From: Bombus terrestris
Taxonomy: Eukaryota > Arthropoda > Insecta > Hymenoptera > Apidae
Direction of reading: 5' to 3'
DNA length: 64,000 nt
Assembly (NCBI RefSeq): GCF_910591885.1
Contig: NC_063281.1
Coordinates: forward strand, 10,523,200 to 10,587,199
The notes under the pieces were generated by a model. It made no database searches and had not been told where the DNA came from. It worked only from the letters and a program-made list of their open reading frames with translations. Each line of letters begins with the position of its first letter. The stretch's first letter is position 1. Shown here one piece after another: positions 51,314-61,351 of the stretch. The position numbers and the translations under genes were made by a program.

Positions 51314-51965
51314 ATGCAAGACAAAAGCAGTATATACGCTCAATTGAAGTCTCCATATACTGCATTAAATCATTGCTGTTTGAATCCTGGAATCACAGTA
51401 GAAACAAAAGGCTTTATAGATTTAGAGGTATCAATTAATTCTTTCCTTCCCTCTGCTTCCTTCTCTTCTTTCTCTTCATCACTATTTTCTGCTTCCTTCT
51501 CTTTTTCCCATTTTCATATGATGTAAAATTTTCATAAAGAAAACTGCGATTCGACAAGCAAATATACAACAAATTCATTATTATAAATCAATTTCTAACA
51601 TCAGCATTAGTATCTTTATGTAAATTTATGGTTTTCACTGTTTTCAATATTTAATAATTTACATATTACATCATGTAGCTTATACGGTTTTGTCAAATGA
51701 GGTAAGATCGAAAAAAGAACAGCTTTTCATCATTATTATTAAATCGAGAAACAATCATGCTGGATTTTCAAATCATATTGTTTGTAGAATCAATAAGTTC
51801 CAATTGTACGATCCATTTATGGATCCACACGAATATCCATTATATATACTTAAAATCTTAAATATACGGTTTTATACGGGTTTTTCACACTGTGTAATAT
51901 TTGTAGCGCTCGAACAACGGCACTTAAAGAAATCCTGTGCGTCGCATGGAACACCTTATATTTAA
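51314..51965 (+). CDS. Candidate three-exon gene, unknown product
   Basis: Three segments can be joined in frame with GT-AG ends: 51314-51427 (38 codons, ending GTATCA donor), 51679-51701 (a 23-base microexon, GTAAGA donor) and 51788-51965 (ending in TAA). This gives 104 residues, with SSIYAQLKSPYTALNHCC in the first exon and FQLYDPFMDPHEYPLYILK in the third. Both stretches read like real protein, but I recognise no family. The second half of the third exon looks less convincing. The phases agree, which is weak support because chance agreement is not rare. Confidence 0.28.
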
Positions 51966-52275
51966 ATTCGAATTAAGAGGTAGGAGTAAAAAAATGCGTG
52001 AGATACATATAAACAGGAATAGTGTTAAAGGTTATATAGCGAATTAAGAATGTTGATAGAAATAAAATGATCGGTTTGTCATTCACAGAGATATAGCTGT
52101 GATTTTGAACGATGAATAATGCTTAGATAAATGTTATCATCGAATATTAACCCAATTTCGGTTCACAAAGGTACATGCACTTAACCAATTCCCTTAGGCC
52201 ATACAATTCATTTGTTGACAATTGGAAATCGAAGCAGACAATCGTTATCCTTGCGGAACTTACTTAGCAGTTTAC
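51966..52275. other. NTAQ1 3' flank
   Basis: AT-rich sequence with no coding signal; it probably includes the 3' untranslated region of NTAQ1. Confidence 0.5.
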
Positions 52276-54019
52276 TTAAGTCGGTGTAGGTTGCGGGTGA
52301 GGTGTACGAGGAGCCGTTGGGATCGCATTCGGCCTATGAAATCGGTCGAATAATTGGTCTAAAGTCAATACAACCCCGAACCCGGTTCCTGGATCCATGT
52401 TAATAAAGGAATCCAAGTTGTCCTTGCACGCTGGAATGTTTGCAAAAGAAGAAACGAATACATGTGTAGTAAGAAAAAAAAAAGGAGAGAAAGAAATCCC
52501 TTTATAGTTGCGTAGCCATGCCTTAACGTTATTCGATAAACATACTTGATGTTGAAATTGGCGGATAATCCGGTGGCGTCTTGATCCATGTTCCATCCTC
52601 GCGTTTCATATGATGTCGATCCGATGCAAATTCTCGCAAGTACACATTGGCTGGGATCACTCTGAATCTTCTGTGATGCTCTGGCTGTAGAACCTCGTCC
52701 GATCTAAACGTTTCCATCGCGTATTTCCAGAAATGCGTCGGAAACGGCAACGCGCTATCTAAATCGTAAACAACCGCCCTTTCGTCGGGTGCGTAGATAA
52801 GGATTACGTGGAAGTCCTATGGATACAAACAAACACGTTTTTTCCCCCAGAGCTAGCTCTATCATAATTACAGGTTTAAAAAGAAAATGAGAAATCGTGG
52901 TCTCGTCGACGTTAATAATCGTTTTCTTTTTTGTTGATTTTGCCAACTGACCCAAACTACGAGCTTATCCTCGTCCTTTCCTGCACGTTGTCGCCAAAGC
53001 GGTACGCTACGCCAGGAGTTGCTCACGAAAGCAACATAGCAATGCTGTAATTCCGATCCGTGTCTGGTCGCTACATCTTGACAGAGCTTCCATACATTTT
53101 CCTCGCTAGAATAACATAGTTTGTTCTTGCAGACGACCGTGTTCGAGATGATCAAAGATACGGATATTTAGATGTGTGCAAATGTGATGCAACACGGTGC
53201 AACACGAACGGTGGTAGAAAACAGGAAAAAAAAAGGAACGATAACTCGGGATTGCTAGCTTCGATCACAATCGACCAGAAAGGAAAAACAGTGCACAGAA
53301 ATAGAGGAAGTGCATGTAGTGTTTTCCGATGAAGATTCGTGATATATATGCAAGCAACTAGAAATATAAACAGCGCATAGAAATACTGTTAAATGTAGAT
53401 GATAAGTCGTATGACCCGCGATTCGATATTATTCAAAGTTTTGGAACAGATAATGAAAATAAGGTTACTGGAGATGCAAAGGAAAGTTTATGTACGGCTG
53501 GTAGGTGCTATGTGTTTGTCATGAAATAAACATAGCAATTCGTTCAAGCTGAAAGACGGATGAAACATGTTGTCGATAGACTTTCATAACGAACTAACTG
53601 CCAGCATGCATGATTAATTCGAAAGAACGTATTAAACTCCTATATTCCTGTTGATCAAAGATTTAAAAAAAAAAGAGGCAAAATACATGATTCTACCAAT
53701 AAGCAGTGCATGGAAACGCGCGGGTCTTTTCAAAGCGGTGCACAATAGCGTATCATGATTCGTGGATATTTCATACATTTTAAAGATGGCGGCAACATAT
53801 CGCACTGCCGTCTCTGTACTACTGCAACGTATCGATCCATCGCAAGATATACCGCAATACGACACGTTTATTTGTTCAAGTCGATAATTTTATAGAAAAA
53901 TCGGACAAATTTCGTGAAAACACTTACCAATAACAACTCGTATACACGCACTCGGATGCTTTTGGGAAAAGCTGCACCAACGGCTTCGTATGCCCGGTTT
54001 CACGAGGCTCCCCGGCCAT
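52276..54019 (-). CDS. Ntaq1: Protein N-terminal glutamine amidohydrolase (NTAQ1)
   Basis: Converts N-terminal glutamine of proteins to glutamate, feeding the Arg/N-degron pathway. The Drosophila orthologue is tungus. Four coding exons (54019-53928, 53105-52952, 52816-52546, 52430-52276) join to give 223 residues. The catalytic triad is visible. Cys31 in SCYCEENVW has its codon split by the first intron. His85 is in WDFHV (WDYHV in the human protein, so Tyr is replaced by Phe). Asp100 is in VYDLDSALPFP. The conserved FRVIPANVYLREFASDRSH-like block (here DRHHM) and the FINMDPGTGFG segment follow. The C-terminal end is proline- and threonine-rich (TAPRTPHPQPTPT). Exon 2 uses a GTCAGT donor. Confidence 0.94.
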
Positions 54020-55268
54020 TCTTTGTTTACAAACTCGATCGAAGTACCACGATTCGGTAATTAATTAAATACTATTTCCAGATTGTTAAAATTTGTGCAA
54101 TTCGTGACCTAAACTGCACATAAACATGATTAGATCAACTGATTAGATCAATCTGGTCAGTTTGATAATACTCAAAAAGAATCCGTACATCCGATCTTCC
54201 CAGATATCATTGTTTGACTGCCGCTTGTCGCTACTCCACTCTTCTATGTGGCCATCCTACATCCGACTTGCACCTGGGTCGCAGCGCTACCACGCGTGCG
54301 CGAAACCAGTCGATTTAAATCACTAAATTTACATCTCTGAATACATATTAAAAAATGTTTTACAAATTTACACGACACACGTTTGCTTTACGTTTTACGT
54401 CTAAATTTTCATTTTATGATGCTCTTGGAACATACTTTTATAATTGCACATCTGTATAATAGTTTCACTATCAATAATAGCTTCTAGTAATTCCTTACGA
54501 TACGTTTCGTAAAGAATTTTTTTTACAATTTCATTAAGTTTCTATTTGTATATAATTTAGTTATGTGTGTATGTATGTTAACTGTATATCAATTATTTGC
54601 ATTTACTGCTCTTTTGTTGACCTTACGTCAGTATTATACATGTAAACGTTTAAGCAATCAGAATATTGAAATCTTAATCGTAATTCCAAAAATAAAGGAT
54701 AGATAATATCAAAATATAATTTCAGGATATAATAGGTAATGTCAAAATTAAGCAAATACAATAAACAATACTATAACATCATAATGTATTGTGTACAAAT
54801 ATATACATACGTACCTTGACCGGTCGGCAACATTTGTACATAAAAACACAAATATACTAGTAACAAGTAGACAAGTTAACGATATATCAACAGAATGAAC
54901 TACATTTGTAGAAATGTATGATCAAAATGTAACGAAGCAACATTTTCGCGCTTACAAATATATTTACACTCCTGTACGATAATTACTATAATATCTTTAT
55001 GCACCTTATTATGTTGCTCGCACATCGAGAGGGTTCGTACGAAATCGATTAAATGCAACACGTCTAAAGTTAGTAAAGCTAAGACTGACCGTGAACTTTG
55101 AATATCACAGAATAATATCACGTGCGTCATAACATGAAAGCACGTTAGCTTGCAATATAGAAATTCGTCGACATTGCACCAGTGACCTCGCCAAGTGGTT
55201 CGCTTTGTAACTCTGCAGGGTCGTTTTATTTCATATTATCACGCAAATTTTCAAGGATTATTGTAAAT
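54020..55268. promoter_or_regulatory. Divergent upstream region of NTAQ1 and the isochorismatase gene
   Basis: About 1.25 kb between divergent start codons, GC-richer near 54.2-54.3 kb just upstream of NTAQ1 and AT-rich in the middle. It must contain both promoters. No specific core element stands out and no gene lies inside. Confidence 0.4.
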
Positions 55269-56208
55269 ATGGCAACAAACGCTGCAAAAGCTGTTTTAAA
55301 GCAGGGTAAAAGTGTTCTGTTAATATGTGATGTTCAAGAGAAATTCTCTAAGGCTATGTTCGAATTTGATAAAATCACACAAAACTCGGTGAAATTGGTA
55401 AATATGCAGTAATGGATATAACATGTGATATAAATATATATGTACATATAAGATAACACGATTTAATGGGATCTTAGGCTCTTAACATTCGGTACTTGAA
55501 AAGATTCTAGGTTATGTAGTACAAATCATTGAGCATAATATAGATTAAATCATACATGTATATATTTACAGATAAATGCCTTGAAGCTTCTAAACGTACC
55601 TATAATCGTTTCTGAGCAAAATCCAAAGGCTCTAGGTAAAACGATTTCTCAATTTGATATTTCTGGTGCCAAAGGGCCATTTGAAAAGACTCAATTTAGC
55701 ATGTGTATTCCTGAAGTATGAACATTACATAGTTATTCTTCTACAAAGGACACTGTTAAAATACCTTTTTCAATAATTTTTAAAATAAATTTTAGATAAG
55801 CAAGGAACTTTCTACAATTTGTGCCGGTCAAAAACCAGATTCAATTATTCTCATTGGTCTTGAAACCCATGTATGCATAGAGAATACAGCAATCGACTTA
55901 AGACAAGATGGATATGAAGTACACACTGTTGCAGACTGCTGTACTTCTCGTACTCAAGAAGATAGATTATTGGCCTTAGAGGTAAAAATATAACAATCTT
56001 ATAAAGGAACAAAATTATAAATGGATATAGTGGTTAATCTGTATAACTTTCACAGAGGATGAGAGAAATAGGGTGTCATATAGCTACTTCAGAAAATGTT
56101 ATTTTCAAGTTACTAGCTGATGCAAAGCACAAGGAATTCAAGAATATTCAAAGTTTGGTAAGAACACCAATGCAGTATACTAACCTAGTCCCTCTTGCAA
56201 AGATATAA
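55269..56208 (+). CDS. Isochorismatase domain-containing protein (ISOC1/2-like)
   Basis: A cysteine-hydrolase fold protein of the isochorismatase-like family. Animal members (ISOC1/ISOC2) have no firmly established substrate. Four exons, 55269-55397, 55572-55715, 55796-55981 and 56056-56208, all join in phase 0 to give 203 residues, the usual size. Asp21 lies in VLLICDVQEKF, and the nucleophile candidate Cys118 lies in LIGLETHVCIENTAIDL, both hallmarks of the family. VADCCTSRTQEDRLLALERMREIGC follows. The start is the ATG at 55269 (MATNAAKAVLKQGKS). The gene converges on dUTPase, with 141 bases between the two stop codons. Confidence 0.92.
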
Positions 56209-56311
56209 ATCACAATGATAAATATGTACCTGTGCATAGTGATAAATATAAAATCCTCAAGACTAATAGAAAAAAATATTTTTTAGAATAATGTGCAAAA
56301 ATAACATTATC

Positions 56312-56317
56312 TTTATT
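56312..56317 (-). terminator. Poly(A) signal of dUTPase
   Basis: AATAAA on the minus strand, 33 bases beyond the dUTPase stop. It lies inside the 141-base gap shared with the convergent isochorismatase gene. Confidence 0.6.
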
Positions 56318-56349
56318 AAACAAAACTTAATAGAAGGAATACAAAAGTC

Positions 56350-57056
56350 TTAATTTTTTCCTGTTGAACCAAATCCTCCTTCTCCTCGAGCAGTATCATT
56401 TAAACTATCTACCTCTTGAAGTTCTGGATATATTATTTTTTCACAAATTAATTGGGCTATACGATCACCTGCTGCGATCTTGAAGTCCTCATTACTGTGA
56501 TTAAATAGCACTACTCCCACATTTCCTCTATGTTAAAAAAATGAATGAATAAGAATTTGAACATTTTTGATGTAAAAATAGTATAACTCTACAACCATCC
56601 ATCGTATCTCTCACGCTTCAACATTCAGAAACTTATTTTATACATTTCATAATTGTCTCATAACCACTATATACTATATATAATTTAATTGTTTAAACAC
56701 TCACCGATAATCGGCGTCTATAACACCTGCGCCTACGTCAATATGATGTTTCCATGCCAACCCCGAACGTGGTGCTATTCTTCCGTATGTGCAGTCAGGA
56801 ACTTCAATTTGTAAATCTGTTTTGACGAGTGTTTTACCATGTCCAGGCACAATGTATTCATAGGCACTGTTAAAAAAAACTAGTACTCATTAATATATGA
56901 AACTTTGATAATTCGGAAACCTCAAACGTTATTTACAATTGTATGTAAATATATGTTTCACAAATATATATACCTTCTTAAATCGTACCCAGCAGCATAT
57001 TGCGATCCCTTTACTGGTGCATACGCTTTATCAGACAATTTTGTGAATCTTAACAT
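56350..57056 (-). CDS. dUTPase: Deoxyuridine 5'-triphosphate nucleotidohydrolase (dUTPase)
   Basis: Hydrolyses dUTP to dUMP and pyrophosphate, keeping uracil out of DNA and supplying dUMP for thymidylate synthesis. It acts as a homotrimer. Three coding exons (57056-56974, 56866-56705, 56527-56350) give 140 residues. All five trimeric dUTPase motifs are present in order: AAGYDLRS, GRIAPRSGLA, GVIDADYRGNVGVVLFNHS, AGDRIAQLI and the C-terminal RGEGGFGSTGKN. An in-frame TGA-TAA pair lies shortly upstream of the ATG at 57056, which fixes the start. The short N-terminus indicates the nuclear/cytosolic type with no targeting leader. Confidence 0.96.
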
Positions 57057-58160
57057 TTTTCCTTCGTTTATCACTGACTTGAGAAACGTACGTAATTTTT
57101 CAAACCGCTTGATCGTAACGATACTGTATAAACAGCGTGAAACGAACCGGCTTTACAATGTAATCTAGTTTACCACGTAATACGTGATTCAAGTTCGAAA
57201 ATGTGCCAAAGCGCGAAATTTTAAGTGATGTTGGGACTGTAAAAGGTAATTAAATTATAAAGGACAATGTTAAAAATTGTTGTACTTCTCAAAAATGAAA
57301 AGCTCTGTTCTATCTACAACATGATTCTGAATAATAAAAAAATGTAACAATCATTTATTCGAGAAAAGATGTAAAAATTATAAAAAATCCGGTTGAATAC
57401 AAGAATATGTAGGGAGTGTAACTGAAATTATAATTGATTCGACTGTAATTTAGCAAATAAATTAATTAGCAAATTTAAATATTTTAGTCTCTTCGGATGA
57501 CGGTATATTAGTAAAATAATTCAGAAAATTATGTAAAAATTATACAGAAATATTATAGTAATATTTGGTATAAACGTACAATAATAATAAACATAATTAA
57601 TAATACAAATGAACGCACCGTAGGTATGAACAATAATAATGAATTCTTTTATAATCGTTATTATAAAAGATGGTTATTTATTTTACAAGCGGAAAGGCTT
57701 GTGATAAAATGATATATATATGATAAAACAATCGTAAGTGCATCTTACTTACAATCTGTACAGTTTTTACTTAAATCAAGCATTTTTAATAGGGATCCAT
57801 TTACGAATCAACTATCTACCTCTATTAAAAAGACATTATTTTTACCGTAATAGATATAATAAATGAAATAATAAAGATTGATTCTCCGACGCTGGATTTA
57901 AAAATCGATATATGTTATTAACGTATGTATAAGTAACAGTAAATGTAATATTAATAAATATAAAATGATAAATTGATAATAGAATAAAGACAAAGAATAA
58001 AAAATTCTTTTCTAAAGAAAAAATCATAAAAAATATACCGTTAGCTGATGAATTTCTTAACCTTAAAATAACGTCAGACTGTTTCTAGGTGGCGTTAAAC
58101 GGAGACCTGTTTCAGTACATATCTGTTCTTTAATTTATCGAAAATTTGTGATTTCCCGAA
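57057..58160. other. AT-rich region between dUTPase and the three-headed small membrane protein gene
   Basis: It must contain both promoters, since the two genes diverge. No coding signal is apparent. A CAGTA initiator-like word lies in the last 50 bases before the ATG at 58161. Confidence 0.45.
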
Positions 58161-61100
58161 ATGGTGGACCTTAGCAATGGTTTCGACAACCCAATCGAAC
58201 ATGGATTCAGCGATATCGTCTTCATAACACCTGCAATTTTAGTAATTGGTCTCGCCGGTAAGATACATTTCTAAAAAAGCGCGGTGTTCTACGCTGTAGA
58301 ACTTATGGCTTTTTCAAATCATATGGTTGTTTTTACTGCCTTATTATATAAAATATATTATAGTAAAGTTACAGACAGTTACAAATTTTTCGATAAAGAG
58401 AATTCATTAAAGCCAACAAGCCGGCATCCCGTACATACATAGGTCAAACACCTACAGCTGTCGCACGTGATTCAGACTTATGAACTAGCCTAGTGTGACG
58501 CGACAAGTTACGACATAGTAGACATACAATTTCATTGATTCAGATACTTCAAACTTGCAATTGTCTTAACCCCTTAAGTGAACAATCCGATATGGCATCG
58601 ACCTCGTGTGATATACGCATGTTGCTTAGCTCGTGACAGTCACGGGGTTGTATATCGGTACATGATTTTATGATATATTTGGTTTTACTATCATAAGAAC
58701 ATGTATACGATTGTAGTTATCTAATTCAACATAGATCTCTGAAGCTAATAAAATACAAACATTTCATTAAAAAGATTCCTATAATTGAGAAGTAAACGAT
58801 CCAAAAGAGATATCAGTAAAAAACGAATATGAAATACTTACATGATTTTATTGTAAGAATTTCGTTGACGTTGAATTATGTATTCCATGCTTCAAAATAT
58901 GAATACGTACATATGTTGTAACCGATACTTTGTATAATGTGTTAAAATCAAATATTCTATACGAAATTTAATCTTTTTCATTTGCTTGAAATAGAAAGTT
59001 ATTATTTAGCTTTTAATTCCTTGTCTTAGAATAACTCCCTTAATCAATTAATAGAAAGGAAAGATGGACTTTTTGGAAACTGTTTGTTCAATTTTGTTAA
59101 TCACATAAAGGGTTAATGCACGAATGCAGTTCATTTTCCAAGATAAAAATAATTTTCACGAGTAAATCTTGCGAAATGCATATATCATCGCATAATTATG
59201 ACTTTGTATCCCCACCAACGATGCAATGTCTGATATTATTGTTAGTTCAATATAAGGAACGCAATACGTCAGCCTAAACGTGTTTTAATCTACATTGCAA
59301 GGTCATTTAGGCGAGGTTAAGTAGCATTTCGTGGCTTCACGGCTAACACGTTGGAAGTGGCCACGTTGGCCTGACGTCCATATGACTACCAATAAGATAA
59401 CTAACATACAGATCCTCTTTGGATTTAACCAATCGTTGGTCATATATTTGATCATCGTTCATGTTCCCGCCAAACACGAGCGATCTTTTCAGTAAAACGA
59501 TCATCTTTTTGAGGAGCGCCCGGTTCTTCGAAGATCTCCTCCATTTTTTTATATAAAACATTTCATCAAGTACGTAATCGTGGTGGCCAAGGGTGTCCTC
59601 ATATTCTTATAGTTTTTCATTGAAACGAAAAGTCCTCCCAGGTACGCTAATGAATTACAGTTCGAACATTATCACTAATAACTCACTAACAATTTTTCAA
59701 TATAACTGACGTGCTAATTGAATTGGAAAACAAATACAATGGTACTTGTTGCCTTTATTTCTAAATAACGATTCTAAATTTTCCGAATGGACGAGGATCT
59801 GATGATTATCGATCTTTTCTATTAATCTTCGGTGTCGTGTAAAAATATCATTATCTAATCTGCGAGGAAAACGTACACATCTTGGAATGATCATAGATAT
59901 CTACCAATATAACCAAATAATGTTTCTAATTAGGATGTGGATGATACTCGCAAGTGGCCTTTTGGCTGTTGCACTAGCAAATTCGGACAATGCAGCGAGT
60001 GTTGCACCGGAAGAAGGTTCCAACGCAGCCGTACTTTCTCCGGAAGTGGGTTCTGGCTTCGAAGAAAAACTCCCAACGGCGGAGCAACTCCTGGGGATGC
60101 TCGATTCGATGACCGGCTTGACAGATGAGGAGAAGTTGAAACTCAGGGAGGATTTGTTGAAAACTATCCAAGAAAATGATGATTTTCCACAACTTGACAG
60201 CCAACCGGTGCCTGGCAATGATCTCACTATGCAAACTATGGTCCTTTTATCTTTATTGAGTGTAGTTGCTCTCATTTTTGGTAAATATTTTCTTGATTTG
60301 ACCTTCTGAAACTTAGTTTTATTGGATGTGAAAGTTAGACAATTTTTTTTCAATTATCGATGGTAGGGTGTTATATATTGGTTATTGTTTTCCTTTTCTT
60401 CTGACTACTTTCAACAGACTGGCGTTGATTCGGTAAATATTTTTGTTTTATCAGCTGCATTGCATAACAAAAGCCGCTAAGTCGTCATTTCTGCATCGTG
60501 TACGGCTACGGCTCAGTTCGATGTGCTACCTGTTATCTAATCGACCACTTAACCACTGCCCGCGAACAATTATTTGATCAATCGTGTCCTCACCTGTTAA
60601 CAGAATTAGCGGTTTATCGGCTAGGTTCTCGTAGTTAGAAAAAAATTCTGTGACTTTTGCTTTAACGGTGTACGGAATATGGATAAAGTTTTGGATTCTT
60701 TGCGAGAGAAGGGTATATTGACCGACAATATACAGGACAAATTTTCAAATCTCCTCCCGGACCATGCCAAGGAAAAGTTGTCCAGCATATTTCAGCGATA
60801 TCAAGATTTGGACAGTGAAGGAAAGCAACAATTTATGGATGAAGTAGTCGAAATGTTTAGAAACAAATTGCAAAGTAGTTCGAGCTTATATTCACTGTAT
60901 TATACATTGTTTTATTCTCAGCCGTACGCTATTTTTATTTTCGCTGTGCTATTTATAACTTTCATTCTTGGTATGTCGTTTTTATAAACCGTTTAGTATT
61001 TATAGAGAATCGTATAAACGAGATTGACATGTTTTAAATAGGACTCGTTCTATTTTATATTTGATAATGTTATCGTTTTATCTGTACTTTTATGATTTTA

Positions 61101-61196
61101 GTGTTCTTTGTCTACAAATTGTTCAAGTGCTTGTCGGAGAGGGAGTCGAAGCGGGAGGAGAAAAAGAAGAATAAACAGATGAAGAAAAAAAAGTAA
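58161..61196 (+). CDS. Small membrane protein, isoform A (exons 58161-58257 + 61102-61196)
   Basis: The first exon codes for 32 residues starting MVDLSNGFDNPIEHGF, then the hydrophobic DIVFITPAILVIGLA, and ends with one base of a split codon at a GTAAGA donor. Joined to the shared last exon it gives a 63-residue protein: a short N-terminus, one transmembrane helix continuing through VFFVYKLF, then a basic tail (KCLSERESKREEKKKNKQM) ending KKKK. The tail charge predicts a cytoplasmic C-terminus, and lysines at -3 and -4 fit a KKXX ER-retrieval signal. I do not recognise the family. The intron is 2.8 kb and spans the other two first exons. Confidence 0.6.
59343..59543 (-). other. Coding-like minus-strand segment with a frame change
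   Basis: One minus-strand frame reads MEEIFEEPGAPQKDDRF and on to ARVWREHER before a TGA. A second frame opens just before that stop and reads NDDQIYDQRLVKSKEDLY and on to a stop at 59343. Both halves look like protein and together would need one frameshift. It could be a broken small gene, an exon with an unseen intron, or chance. No family is recognised. Confidence 0.2.
59935..61196 (+). CDS. Small membrane protein, isoform B with signal peptide (59935-60280 + 61102-61196)
   Basis: The exon starts MWMILASGLLAVALA, a good signal peptide with likely cleavage before NSDNAAS. An acidic spacer follows, then a helical stretch (LTDEEKLKLREDLLKTIQE, residues 62-80) and the hydrophobic TMVLLSLLSVVALIF. 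It ends one base into a codon at a GTAAAT donor. Joined to the shared exon it gives 146 residues: a type I membrane protein with a small lumenal or extracellular domain and the KKKK-ended tail. The open frame extends upstream to an ATG at 59887, and an acceptor-like TTCTAATTAG sits just before 59934, so the 5' end may instead be spliced. Confidence 0.6.
60679..61196 (+). CDS. Small membrane protein, isoform C (60679-60970 + 61102-61196)
   Basis: The exon starts MDKVLDSLREKGILTDN and has no signal peptide. It encodes about 65 mostly helical, charged residues, including LDSEGKQQFMDEVVEMFRN at 44-62. A long hydrophobic stretch with many Tyr and Phe (LYSLYYTLFY, then YAIFIFAVLFITFIL) follows, and it stops one base into a codon at a GTATGT donor. 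With the shared exon the product is 128 residues. The intron to the last exon is only 131 bases. The roughly 370 bases upstream have no coding signal and could hold a separate promoter. This exon may also be the default 3'-most form. Confidence 0.6.
61102..61196 (+). CDS. Shared last coding exon of the small membrane protein gene
   Basis: An ATTTTAG acceptor is followed by two bases completing a valine codon, then FFVYKLFKCLSERESK, a Lys/Glu-rich stretch, and KQMKKKK before TAA. It completes the transmembrane helix begun by any of the three upstream exons, all of which end in the same phase (one base of the codon). AATAAA follows at 61346-61351. The exon has no good start of its own and depends on splicing. 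Confidence 0.7.
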
Positions 61197-61345
61197 CGCG
61201 AACGAGGTTAATGGGGGCGTTGCATTATGGAATGCGGCGAAAGAAATATGAATGTGCAACGTATACATTGTTCTGCGGAACCATTTATCGCATTTTATGT
61301 ACAATGAAAGACAATGTACATTTCACGACATACTCTATTTTGTTA

Positions 61346-61351
61346 AATAAA
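61346..61351 (+). terminator. Poly(A) signal of the small membrane protein gene
   Basis: AATAAA 150 bases beyond the stop codon of the shared exon. Confidence 0.6.
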
